The notes beneath the pieces were generated by a model. The model saw only the letters and a program-made list of their open reading frames with translations, did no database searches and had not been told where the DNA came from. The position numbers and the translations under genes are program-made. Shown here piece by piece: positions 35,705 through 45,330 of a DNA stretch of 64,000 nt (position 1 is the stretch's first letter; each line of letters opens with the position of its first letter). The DNA lies in contig JAGTTD010000018.1 of assembly GCA_018398585.1 (NCBI GenBank), positions 8,129,501 through 8,193,500 on the forward strand, in the 5' to 3' direction. This DNA is from Simmondsia chinensis. Lineage: Eukaryota; Streptophyta; Magnoliopsida; Caryophyllales; Simmondsiaceae.

Positions 35705-36249
35705 TGTTGGAGAATATAAATAAAACTATTACCTCAATAGCATGGAAATGAAGAGTTACCGATGAAGTAGAGCTGAGCGAGGCACGGATCACGCTTTCTT
35801 TAAGACGGTTTCCACGCTCCTACGGATAAGCCCGATGCAGTAGGTAAACAGCGCGCCGTCCCCAGGATACAACGCTCAGCTATTGCCAACGCTCTTAGAC
35901 CCTGCACTGATCTAAGAGGCCAAAACTACCAAACACTCTTAACTCAAAATAAAAGATGGGAATTATAGGCAAATAGAAGAAGAAGAAAGCTTGTTATTGT
36001 GTATTTAAAATATCACATTTTAATCCCTATTTATAGGGTAAAACAAGATCAAGAGTACTAATGATAAAAATTATTTCTTTTACCCGTTGAGTATTAAAAA
36101 GCCCATCTAATGCAAAGTGCCGTTGGGCTTGGCGTTACAGTAGTGCCCAACGGCACTTTGTTTTTTCCTTTCTTTTTTTTTTAATAATAATAATTATTAT
36201 TATTTTTATTAAAGAAAGAGCAAATAGGAATTTTTATTAAAAACCAACA
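35705..36249 (-). repeat. 5' LTR of Copia IV
   Basis: TG..CA ends as in the 3' LTR. On the minus strand a TATAAATAG box lies at about 36027-36036, placing transcription start near 36000. Upstream of it, at 36114-36159, is the same 15-bp perfect inverted repeat as in the other LTR (AAAGTGCCGTTGGGC and its complement, 16-nt loop). Confidence 0.93.
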
Positions 36250-36475
36250 GAATGCACATACAGCAGAGAGAAACTATGCTAACTACATATATACATCAAA
36301 ACTTTGCAAAGCAAGTCCGTTAATAGCAGCGGATAAACTAAGGGTCTGTTTAGTATTCCTTCTTTGTTTGCAATTTTAATCTTTGAGAAACTAAAAGCCA
36401 TATTTTTTGAATCTTTCTTATTTTTGGTTTTGAGGTTTATTTTGTTTCTTCTTAGTTCAAGTGTAAACTAAAAAC

Positions 36476-36832
36476 AACAATCCAGCTCTTTGTGCATTCC
36501 CTAGTGTCCTAGGCCGGTAGGGCAGTCCAGATTCTGCGCTTAAGTGCGATCTGAGCCCCGTGCTATCCATTAGTTGTGCGTTGACTTATTTGCAATTTGC
36601 TATGTCTTTGCCTTCATTTGCCTAGCTTTGCCCTACTTCATGCTTATTTGCTCTCGTGCTACCAGGGTACCAAGTTTATTTGCTGCTGACGCGCTTTTCG
36701 GGTTGGGGGTCCTCGGAAATAGCCTTTCTTCTGGGCAGCCCCTAGAAGGGGGAAGGCTGCGTACATCTACCCCCCCGACCCTGCCTATGCGGGAGCCCTT
36801 CAGCCACTGGGTTGTTGTTATTGTTGTTGTTG
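36476..36832 (+). mobile_element. SINE-like insertion with shared 3' domain
   Basis: It is flanked by TTAGTTCAAGTGTAAACTAA (36452 on, 24 bp in all) and the same text at 36833-36856 with one mismatch. The 3' domain is complete: TTGGGGGTCCTCGGAAATAG, AAGGGGGAAGGCTGCGTACA, GACCCTGCCTATGCGGGAGC, CCACTGGG, TTG repeats. The 5' 120 bp have no clear tRNA or 5S likeness, so it may be a SINE with an unrecognised head or a very short LINE copy. It is absent from the homologous flank at 42300-42400. Confidence 0.82.
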
Positions 36833-37194
36833 TTAGTTCAAGTGTAAACTGAAAACATGAAACCAAAAAGAAGAACTCCTTTTCAAAACTTGGTTTTTTA
36901 AATCTCACAAATCAAAAACTAAAAACGGAAAATGATACCAAACATGCCCTAAAATTTCCGCGTTCATTAATATAAAGAAAACCATGCTCTTCCACACTAA
37001 TAACATTGAGAATTTTTTAAGAAATACCTTTCAAGTACCCTAAGTTTATCTTTGATATTTTTTGGATATCTCAAATTGTAATTTTTTGCGATTTTCTCTA
37101 TTATTTGACATTTTCTTTTGAGTCGCCTCACCAACATCTCTATAAGTCACTCATCTGTATCAGCTAACATGAGAGTTACAAAGGCACTTAACCA

Positions 37195-37766
37195 CATCAA
37201 TAGACCCGAAATCCGAGATTACTCAAACCTGAAATGATCATACTCGACTCGGGTCTAACTTGAATGGGACCCAATTGAGCAGATCCAAAACCCGAGATAA
37301 TCTAACTTCATGGACTTGAAGTTAGAGATGACTAAAACTTAACATTACGTGACATGACTTATTTCAACCTAAATTTGACCCATCCTAGATACCTCAACTC
37401 AAACCCGACTCATACTACCCCAAATCCTAGAATGAACCCATCTAATTAACCCTAAATCCGATATGAGGTGAGCACAATATGATTCAACCCAACCAAAACC
37501 CACTCCTAGTTGACCCAAAACTTGAAATGACTTTCTCCATAATCATCCAATCCCACCAAAAACCGTCCCTAGTTGACTCGAATTTTGCTCTGATCTAACT
37601 CAATTGATTCAAAACTCGAGACGATTAGTTGTGCAATTAAAATTCCGATTTACAACTCCTTTGATTAGCCAAACAATTTTAGTTCCATCCTAATTCCACT
37701 TCTATCAGAATTGAAATTGGAATTACAAGTTTAAAATTCAATTTCAATTCCACCTAGACAGAGCCC
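37195..37766. mobile_element. Partial PIF/Harbinger-like element
   Basis: The middle is the same chain of GACYCGAAA and AAATGACTC-like words as 18520-19200. The right end (AATTGGAATT words, then CACCTAGACAGAGCCC) matches the right end at 19345. The left end is missing; the text begins abruptly where the duplicated flank stops. Confidence 0.6.
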
Positions 37767-38293
37767 AAGGATCTCTATGATCATAAAATCCCACTTTACA
37801 TAAAGGGGAAGTTCCATAACAGGGGGGCTAGCATGTTTATGGTTTTGAAAGATGGATAAAAGTTGAAAAATATGTGCAAAGAATGAGTGTAGCTGAGATG
37901 AGAATTCGGGCATAGATGCATGGGCAGACAATAAAAGGTAAGATTAGAAATACAAGTATACAATACAAGGATGCTTATGGTTTGGGTCAAGGTTTTTGGA
38001 GTTGGGTTGAATTTTGGTTTGACACGTTTATTAAATAGGTACTTGTGATGACTTTGAATTTGGGTAAGTCCATCCATTTTCTTACATGTTTAACCCATTT
38101 ATATAGAAATATTAGGGTATTTGAGTGATATAATACACCTATTACATATATTTTTTTAGCTTATGTCAGCATAAGATCATTTGGCCACATTTGATTATGT
38201 TGATTTGACTACCTATTTCTACAAATGTAGACATATTATGTTCAATTGCCAATATCAACCATAAGGTATAATTTTTCTTTCATTTTTTTCCCC
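37767..38293. other. Unassigned AT-rich stretch
   Basis: I see no coding frame, repeat partner or RNA gene here. It separates the Harbinger-like fragment from the LINE. Confidence 0.5.
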
Positions 38294-38301
38294 ACAAATA
38301 T

Positions 38302-38430
38302 CAATAACAACAACAACAAGTCCAGTGCCTCAAGGGCTCCCGCACATGCAGGGTTGGGGGGTATGCAGCCTTACACATTCAGCGTTCTACCTTAAAGGGA
38401 GGCTGTGTCAAGGGACCCCCAGCATGAGAA
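38302..38430 (-). other. 3' tail domain shared by the LINE and SINEs
   Basis: On the minus strand it reads GCTGGGGGTCCC, ACAGCCTCCC, TAAGGCTGCATAC, CCCTGCATGTGCGGGAGCCC, GAGGCACTGG and TTG repeats. Each block has a counterpart in the same order at 7691-7813, 11150-11315, 36690-36832, 41753-41880 and 49753-49860. CCCTGC and GCGGGA can pair as a short stem. In LINE-SINE pairs of the stringent type such a tail is what the LINE reverse transcriptase recognises. Confidence 0.82.
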
Positions 38431-38671
38431 GCATAAAAAACATAAAAGCATACAACATCTAAGCATAAAAGCATACAAGCGTAGAAGCGTAAAAGCATGA
38501 AAACAACGGCATAGAGCATGAAAATAGAAAAGCATAAAGCAGCAATCAGCCATATCAAGTAAATCCAACAAGGCAGACATATAAGCCTAGGGGTACTAGT
38601 GTTAGCTAGTTTTAGCTAAATTATGCTCCTATATTTTAAACCGCTATATCGGCTACCCTTGTGCTAGCCCT

Positions 38672-38878
38672 TCAGTGAGCTTTTTCTGAGGTCATCTCCT
38701 CATGCAGTTTAGGTAGGCGAGGTTGTGTCGGATCGTTTCCATCCATCTCTTCTTTGACCTGCCTCTCTCTCCTCCCAGGCATAGTATGGAATTTGCTTCT
38801 TATGACATCATTTCCAATCCTATTCGTCCTTATGTTTCCACACATCCACAGCAACATCCTCATCTCAGCCACCTTCAA
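38672..38878 (-). pseudogene. C-terminal part of the RTE LINE protein
   Basis: MKVAEMRMLLWMCGNIRTNR and IGNDVIRSK match the conserved region after the RT domain of RTE LINEs. The next part is shortened, ending QPRLPKLHEEMTSEKAH, so about 40 residues of the usual region are deleted or shifted. Confidence 0.8.
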
Positions 38879-39285
38879 CTTCTGTGAATGCTGTTATTTC
38901 ATTGGCCAATACTCCGCACCATATGACATAACTGGTTTCACTACTGTCTTATAGTATTTTCCCCTTAATTTTAATGGGAACTTTTATTTTCCCTTTAACT
39001 TTAACGGTAACTTTCTATCGCACAGTACCACAAAGGCCATCCTCCATTTATACTAGCCTCCTTTAATACGGTTGTTGACATCCTCGTCAACTTCTCCGTC
39101 CAACTGTACGATGGAACCCAAATATCTAAAACACTTCTTTTTTGGCATGGACTATAATCCAATCTTGATGTTTTCTATGCTGGGCCTGGTGGAGGTACAA
39201 AACTTGAGTTCCATATACTCAGTCTTAGATATACTAAGTCTTAAACCTTTCGATTCCAAAGGCACTTCTCCAAAGTTCTAGCTTC

Positions 39286-39909
39286 TCATTTACTTCTTCT
39301 CAAGACTCCCCCCACTAGAACTATGTTATCTCGAAAAGCATGCACCAAGACACACACCCCTTGGATGTGCCTAGTGAGCTCGTCCATAACCAAAATGAAC
39401 AAGAAGGGATTCAAGGCTGATCCTTGGTGTACCCCAACAGTAATGGAAACGCATCTGTCTCCCCTTCTATTATACGCAAGTGCATCCTCATACATGTCTT
39501 TAATGGCTCGGATATAGGGCATGGGGATGCCTTTCTTCTCCAAAACCCTCCATAGGACTTCTCTTGGCACTCTATCATATGCCTTCTCCAAACTAATAAA
39601 AACTATGTGAAGATCCTTTTATCTATCTCTGTAGTGCTTTGCCGTCCTCCTTAAGAGACGGATGGCTTCTATCCTCAATGTATCAGGCATAAATCCAAAT
39701 TGGTTCTCTGACACCCTTGTTTGTTTCCGTAACCTTCTTTCTATAACCCGCTCCCATACGTTCAGAGTGTGGGTCATTAGTTTGATACCCCTATAGTTGG
39801 CACAACTCTGAATGTCAATTTTGTTCCTATAGATCGGAATTAATATGCTCCTCCTCCATTCGTTAGACATCTTTTTACCTTGAAGAATTTGGTTGAATAG
39901 TTTTGTCAA
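39286..39909 (-). pseudogene. RTE LINE reverse transcriptase core
   Basis: The ORF 39619-39909 has KMSNEWRRSILIPIYRNK, CANYRGIKLMTHTLNVWERV and SENQFGFMPD. After an in-frame stop (KHYRDR-stop-KDLH) the ORF 39286-39591 has [20 protein letters not shown] and [20 protein letters not shown]. The catalytic FADD block reads FRDN, so both key Asp residues are affected. This is an RTE-type, not L1-type, RT. Confidence 0.88.
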
Positions 39910-40807
39910 CCAACTAATGCCCTTCTCTCCGATGCATTTCCAAGTCTCAATAGGTATTTCATCAAAGCCAACACTCTGCCCATCTTTTTCAAGGCTTCCC
40001 TGACTTCCCTCGATCTAATTCGCCTACAGTAACAATAGTTTCAATGCTCCTCGGATGTTTGGAGTTCTCCTAGGAATATATTTGTATCCCCCGTTCGTTG
40101 AACAAATCATGAAAGTAAAGCTTTTCACCTAGCTTTAATTTGTTGGTTGTCTACGAACACCTTTCCATCCACCCCCTTTATGCACTTCACTAGATCTAGG
40201 TCCTTAGTCCTCCTTTCCCTCGCTTTAGCGATTTTATTTAGGTCCCTCAATCCCTCTTCAGTATCCAGCCTCTTGTAGAAATCCTCATAGGCTTTAGATT
40301 GTGCTTCTCTAACTGCTCTCTTTACTTTTTTTTTGGCTTGTTTATACTGTTGTTTTTTGTCCGTGTCTCCACTTCGATCTCACTCCTTGAAACAGTCTCG
40401 TTTGGCCTTAATTTTCTCTTGAACCTCCTTGCACCACCACCAGGACTCTTTGTTGTTTGGTGCCCCACCCTTTGACACCCGTAGAACTTCATGTGCCAAG
40501 CCTGTGATGCTTTAGGCCAATTTGTTCCATATGAGGTTTATATCACCCTCCAAGTCCCAGCCGAGCTCAAGCTCTGCTCTTTCCTTATAGGTTTGATACT
40601 TGTCCCCCTTCAGGTCCCCCTTCGGGTACGTGGCTGTGCTAGTTTCCTAGTTCTCTTGCCTCTTTTCTTAGCCTTGACATCGGCACACAGTACCCTGCGT
40701 TGTGTAGGTAGGTCTTCCCCGGGGATAACCTTGCAATCCCTGCAGTCTTTATGTGCCCATAATATCAATGAGACATCAACTACTCTGTTTGATCTAGAAT
40801 AAAACGT

Positions 40808-41475
40808 ACAAATATTTCTTAAATATCTGAAGTTGTATAAGTGAAGATTAACTTCTTATCATTCAATATTACTAGCATGCTTGAAAGTTGAAAAATTAGC
40901 ATGCAATAGAAAATAAGCACCTCCATAATTAAATGGATAACCTGCAAGTTACTAATTTATTAATTAGGTTGGGCAAAGGTTGAGAATTCTGGACTCATTT
41001 AGTCAACAGAACTGATTTAGGTTAACACCTTCTCCAAAACCATTATATAGCCAAAAATATGAGAATTACATGACAGGACATATTTGTCAGCTCTGCTATA
41101 TTGTTGGGCTGTGTGAGGGGCTGATTTGATGAGAGCTAGCCATTTCAAGAGAAGGGGCCAGAAAGACAAGGTTATGCTGCATAAAGAAAGACACCGTTAT
41201 GATAGAGCTTAACTAAAATATGATTATGCTAAAATGTAGCGGCATATTCATTGATCCATACAGATGACCCCACCTAATGGCAAAAAGGCTTAAATAACTC
41301 TTGGTGTACACTGATTTATGTTTAAATTATGAGCGAGTCTTCAATGGAGATGGCCAATCTGAAGATCTAGCAAGAATTACAAGGGAAATACCACAATGAC
41401 AAGCAAGTTTATGATCAGCTAGTTGAACATGATTAGATTAAGGCGCTGAACACCTAAGCAGAAAAATATGCAGAT
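40808..41475. other. Unassigned stretch beside the LINE
   Basis: No coding frame and no partner elsewhere in the window were seen. It may be ordinary intergenic DNA downstream of the DUF716 gene. Confidence 0.5.
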
Positions 41476-42715
41476 TACCAAATCCTAAATCTATTAGACT
41501 ATACAAGTTGCACAATCAACCTCTCGAAGCAGAACACCTAATTTGCATATAGACTGCAACTACAATTGATGCACGAGTTTACTTCAGTTATGAGACCAAC
41601 CAGCAACAATTTCCTTCACGAAAAGAACTTCAACTTTTTGAAACTAGGCCAGCACCCATTATAAAGTAAGGAATACCGTATTCTGATATGACATTAACGA
41701 TTAATAATGTAGCCATTGCATGAAAAAGGAAACTATATGATCAGAACATAATAAATAAAAAAAAGGAACATACTCAGTGCCTCAAGGGCTCCCGCCTACG
41801 CAGGGTCTCGGGGGGGGGGGGGGGGGTAGCCTTCCCCCTTCAGGGTATTAACCTGAAGAGAGGCTGTTTTCCGGTGCCCCCAACCTGAGGATGAAGACTT
41901 GCCAGGAGGTCACCCATCCTGGTACTAATCTCACCCAAGCACGCCTAACTTCAGAGTTCTAATCGGATCCGGTGACGGCGTGTTGGTGCCCTCTTTGGTG
42001 ATCAGAACATAATGTAATACAAAACTGAACTATGAGATCAAGCACAATATGAACTTCTTTAATCATGTAGGCAACTTAATTATAAAACAATGTTAATTAC
42101 TTCTCTCGAACCAGCCTGCTAGGACAGCACATAGACGACAGCGGATATACATACAGCAGAGAGAAACTATGCTGTAATGAAAAACTACACATAAGACACC
42201 CAAACTTTACAAAGCAAATCTGTTAACAGTAGCAAAAAAACCAAGGGTTTCTTTTGTATCATTCTTTGTCTACAATTCTTCATTTTTAAAAAACTAAAAA
42301 CCATATTTAGAAATGGTTCTTTCTTGTGTCAGGATTTTTGTTTTCAATTTCTTCTCAATTCAAGTGAAAATTAAAACAGGAAATCAAAAATAAGAAAAAC
42401 TCATTTTCACAACTTGGTTTCAAATTTCTCAAAAAACCAAAAATTATAAACATAAAATAATAACAAACAGTGGCCTAAGCTTCCTGAGTTGTTTGTACAA
42501 AGAAAACAATGCTCTTCCACGCTAATGACATTGAGAATTTTAGAAAAAGTACCTTTCAGGTACCCTAAGCTTAGCTTTAATATCCTTTGGTATCTCTATT
42601 TGCAATGTTTTTGAGGTATTCTCTATTATTTTGACATTTTTTTTGAGTCACCTGACCAACATCTTTAAGTCACCCATCAGCATCAGCCAACGTGCTAGAT
42701 AAAAAGGCACTTAAC
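41476..42715. repeat. Downstream flank of the DUF716 gene, other copy at 30231-37194
   Basis: This segment starts about 230 bp past the DUF716 stop codon and runs away from it. It aligns with the split copy at 30231-30639 plus 36255-37194 with many substitutions and small indels. It carries its own SINE at 41753-41998. It may include the 3' UTR of the gene. Confidence 0.78.
41753..41998 (-). mobile_element. SINE with 5S rRNA head
   Basis: Read on the minus strand from 41998, GGATCCGATTAGAACTCTGA, AGTTAGGCGTGCTTGGG, GATTAGTACCAGGATGGGTG and ACCTCCTGGCAAGTC follow plant 5S rRNA from about nucleotide 20 to 107, covering the A box, intermediate element and C box of its internal promoter. The shared 3' domain follows (TTGGGGGCACCGGAAAACAG, GAAGGGGGAAGGCT, GACCCTGC, GGGAGCCCTTGAGGCACTG), interrupted by a G run of about 17. 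TGATCAGAACATAAT at 41738-41752 and 41999-42013 is a perfect 15-bp duplication. The tail is A/T-rich, without TTG repeats. Confidence 0.88.
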
Positions 42716-42945
42716 TGTCATTAAAAGTTGTCCGTTATGCTAAAATGACATAGATGCCTTCAGCTACTCCAAAACCATGTCGATAAAGTGGAAAAGACTG
42801 ATACACGATGACGAGGGTGCTCAGAGAACAGGTCAAAATCAAATGATAGAGTGCACCACATATGAAAGAAATATTACACTAACTTTAAGGTACATGTAAG
42901 GGATATTTCCACAATTTCAACTGTAACGACAGAATTACTTATAAC
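42716..42945. other. Probable 3' UTR and flank of the DUF716 gene
   Basis: No coding frame. It directly follows the stop codon of the minus-strand gene and borders the duplicated flank. AATAAA-like signals were not pinned down with confidence. Confidence 0.4.
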
Positions 42946-43905
42946 TCATTGATGGGCACCATATCCATTCACTGTCAACTCCACCGCACCACCATGCTGC
43001 CTCGACGCATTGCCTCCTTCCTCTTTAATCTCATTGATCCCACCATCATCAGAATCAGAATCCAAAGTAAACTGACCCTGATTATCCATCACCCTTTGTG
43101 TCTCAGCCCCAAGTGGCCTATAGTTTGCGTAATCAGCCACAGCAGCATAGTTTTTACCCACAACTGAGTACACTCCAGCAATCACAGCAACAAGGAAAGC
43201 AAGATGGCAATTAAACAACAGCACGGCAATTGCCCCTGCCCGATGAGAATCCATATGTCCCTTACACTTTATAGTGTAATTCCCCCTACTCTTTTGGTGA
43301 AAACCGCAGTTATGAGCTATCAAACCAGTGTAGAACGACAAACCCATTTGAATAAGCCAATTCCCGTGCAAAATTAACCCAACCCCACGAGCCAATCTGG
43401 GCATATTCGATTCAGGCGATTTCAATTCAATCACGGTCGAAAACACACATATCGCAATGGGCACAAGCAATAGATCGAAGTAACGATTCTCAATCCCATT
43501 TGGATCTTTCATTTGGAGATAAAACAACAGGAATTCTTCCATGAAACCGAACAGAAGGATCAAACCCATCAAAGAATACGGCAAATTGTACCATTTTGAC
43601 AACTTGGCAAACAGACCCAGAACTGAAAACATTAAAAAAAGAGAAGAAATCGCCAGTACTTGCAACTGAAGGGCACTACCCATCTTGTCATTGTGGCTCA
43701 GAGCGTCAAAAAGAGAGAGACAAGAGTCAATCATAAAAAGAACAGAGAGAGAAGCAGCGGAAACTAGGGTTACAGTGGAGAAACGCGGGGTGAAATTCAA
43801 CGAGAGATTTGATTTTAAGGGGGTTCTAAAGGTGACAGTGAGACACTCCCAGATGCCCATAAGGAGGAGGGCGCCGCCGGTGAAGGCCAGCGCAAAGAGG
43901 CCCAT
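42946..43905 (-). CDS. DUF716/TMEM45-family seven-span membrane protein
   Basis: This is an uninterrupted 319-residue frame with no intron. I place the start at the ATG at 43905 (MGLFALAFTGGALLLMGIWE), because the frame open upstream to 43947 has no ATG and family members begin MGLF. Hydrophobic spans lie near residues 2-21, 45-69, 78-102, 108-131, 143-163, 172-196 and 224-248. Family features are FGFMEEFLLFYLQMKDPNGI, then LLLVPI and GNWLIQMGLSFYTGL. The tail is hydrophilic and acidic (DSDSDDGG). The family is found in plants and animals (TMEM45); its biochemical role is unsettled, though some plant members are annotated as virus-response proteins. It is the only intact gene here. Confidence 0.93.
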   Translation of the reverse strand: MGLFALAFTGGALLLMGIWECLTVTFRTPLKSNLSLNFTPRFSTVTLVSAASLSVLFMIDSCLSLFDALSHNDKMGSALQLQVLAISSLFLMFSVLGLFAKLSKWYNLPYSLMGLILLFGFMEEFLLFYLQMKDPNGIENRYFDLLLVPIAICVFSTVIELKSPESNMPRLARGVGLILHGNWLIQMGLSFYTGLIAHNCGFHQKSRGNYTIKCKGHMDSHRAGAIAVLLFNCHLAFLVAVIAGVYSVVGKNYAAVADYANYRPLGAETQRVMDNQGQFTLDSDSDDGGINEIKEEGGNASRQHGGAVELTVNGYGAHQ

Positions 43906-44270
43906 CGGTGTTGCGTATGGGTATTGAAAAGTACGCTCTCTACACACTTTGTGCCTCCTTTTGGTGCGGTTGAATGGGGTGTGGAATTTAGATGTTGTGA
44001 GAGATTAAAGAGGAAAGAGAGGGGTTTGAGAGAAGAGGAGGAAGAAGAAGAAGCGATGATTGCTGAGGTGGGGCGGTCAGAGGTGAAATTCAGGATCAGT
44101 CGTTGTTGGAAAGTCAGAGAGGCTGCTTGGCGATCGCATATTTTCACGAGGAAGGATCGAAGAAAGTCAGGTTGGGCCGGGTGGAAATTGTGAAAACGCA
44201 TGTTTCTTCATATTATATTTCTTTCTTTTCGAGTCATATCATATTGTAAACAAGGTGTCCCTTAAACTTT
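43906..44270 (-). promoter_or_regulatory. 5' UTR and promoter region of the DUF716 gene
   Basis: On the minus strand a TATA-like ATATAATATG lies at about 44209-44218. A pyrimidine patch (CTTCTTCTTCTTCCTCCTC) lies at about 44034-44055, typical of plant 5' leaders. An ATG at 44201 opens a 128-codon frame that overlaps the gene start in another frame, but it falls between the TATA box and the likely start site near 44180. It is probably not in the mRNA. All of this is inferred from sequence. Confidence 0.5.
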
Positions 44271-44273
44271 AAA

Positions 44274-44922
44274 GAGTAAATTATAAAAAAAAAAAATTAA
44301 TTTTTAATTTACTAATAAATTTTTTTTTATAAATAAAATTACTTATTGAACTCCCTTACTTTTATAAAATTACTACTTTGTCCCTAAATAATATTTTTTA
44401 ACTATTTTATCTTTCAAAATAAAATAGTTAAGTATTTAATTTTATTTTTAGGTAAAATTTTATATTTTGAAGGAAAATATTTTTTTATATTTATAAAAAA
44501 AGGAATTTTTATTTTAATTAATTATATAGTAGTGATATTATAATATCAATAAAAATATTATATTTTATCTTATAATATTTTTTATAAAAATTTAAAAAAA
44601 AATTTTGTCTTCTCACCATATAATATCATTACTATTATTAATTAAAATAATTATATTTTTTTGCAAATATATAAAATTCTCTTAATTTTATTGAGAAAAT
44701 CATAAAAGTTTTCTACTTTTTGCCTAATAATATAATACCCCTTTTAAAAATATAGTTAAACATTTAACCCCTTCACTTTTGAGGGATAAAATTGTCAAAA
44801 AAAGTTATATGGGGGTTAAATGATAAATTTTTAAAAATGATGGAATTTTATGAATGCTTTTATTTGTGAGAGAAACTTTTTATTTTTAAGCAAAAGACAG
44901 GAAATTTTTTTATAATTTACCA
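44274..44922. mobile_element. AT-rich MITE, probably Mutator type
   Basis: It opens GAGTAAATTATAAAAAAA and closes in TTTTTTTATAATTTACCA, inverted ends. The 9-bp flanks are AACTTTAAA and TATTTTAAA, with seven of nine matching. It lies some 370 bp upstream of the DUF716 start codon, close to its promoter. No coding frame. Confidence 0.5.
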
Positions 44923-44964
44923 TATTTTAAATAATCATTAGATAACTGAAAAAAATGTAAGAAT

Positions 44965-45217
44965 TGTTATAAAATTAGAGACACAACATACTCAACAAAA
45001 AGAGAATAAACATATTTCTTTGCTTTTCTTCCATTTATAAATCACCTCTGAATAGCTACATATATATGCCCAGGGCTCTTAAAGCATGACCTAACTCAAA
45101 GCATTTTCATAGTGACACACAGGTTCCAAACTTTATGTGCGTTAGCCATGAAAGCATTTTCATAGTGACACACAGGTTCCAAACTTTATGTGCATTAGCC
45201 ATGTGTGTCATACACAA

Positions 45218-45267
<50 letters not shown>

Positions 45268-45298
45268 GTGTGTGTGTGTGCGCGCGTGTGTGTGCGTG

Positions 45299-45330
<32 letters not shown>

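Larger units (their letters stand above)
30645..36249 (-). mobile_element. Copia IV, full-length, recently active but now coding-dead
   Basis: Both LTRs are present (547 and 545 bp) with about 2 percent substitutions outside a TTA microsatellite. GAATG flanks both ends (30640-30644 and 36250-36254). The minus-strand order is gag, zinc knuckle, protease, integrase, RT and RNase H, as in Ty1/Copia. The polyprotein frame is cut by about six stop codons and one frameshift with a small deletion. The leader is only 17 nt and lacks the usual tRNA primer site (see 35689-35704). It interrupts the duplicated gene flank. Confidence 0.92.
30231..37194. repeat. Duplicated copy of the DUF716 gene downstream flank, split by Copia IV
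   Basis: 30231-30639 aligns with about 41485-42140, and 36255-37194 with about 42140-42715 (shared: ATTAGACTATACAAGTTGCA, TTTCCTTCACGAAAAGAACT, GCAGAGAGAAACTATGCT). Copia IV sits between the two halves with a 5-bp duplication. The copy lacks the SINE at 41753-41998 and has its own SINE-like insertion at 36476-36832. It ends at 37194 where a Harbinger-like fragment begins. No copy of the DUF716 coding region is present here. Confidence 0.8.
38302..40807 (-). mobile_element. RTE-type LINE, 5'-truncated
   Basis: The minus strand carries the linker, RT and C-terminal part of an RTE-clade LINE, then about 370 bp of 3' UTR ending in TTG repeats. ACAAATAT occurs at 38294-38301 and at 40808-40815, a likely 8-bp target duplication. 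The endonuclease domain is missing. The 3' UTR end (38302-38430) is the same 3' domain as in the SINEs. Stops and shifts make it inactive. Confidence 0.85.

Noticed and set aside
41880..41998. 5S rRNA gene
   Set aside because: The 5S likeness is incomplete, joined to a non-rRNA 3' domain, and framed by a 15-bp target duplication, so it is a SINE head.
41753..41998. Cassandra-type LTR carrying 5S sequence
   Set aside because: No paired LTR, primer site or TG..CA ends; the unit ends in the LINE-like tail and has a 15-bp duplication, not 5 bp.
43906..43947. Fourteen-residue N-terminal extension of the DUF716 protein
   Set aside because: The open frame reaches 43947 but its first codon there is GTG; the first ATG is at 43905, where the family usually starts.
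43815..44201. 128-codon frame upstream of and overlapping the DUF716 gene
   Set aside because: It is in another frame, has low-complexity Ser runs from the pyrimidine patch, and its ATG lies upstream of the likely transcription start.
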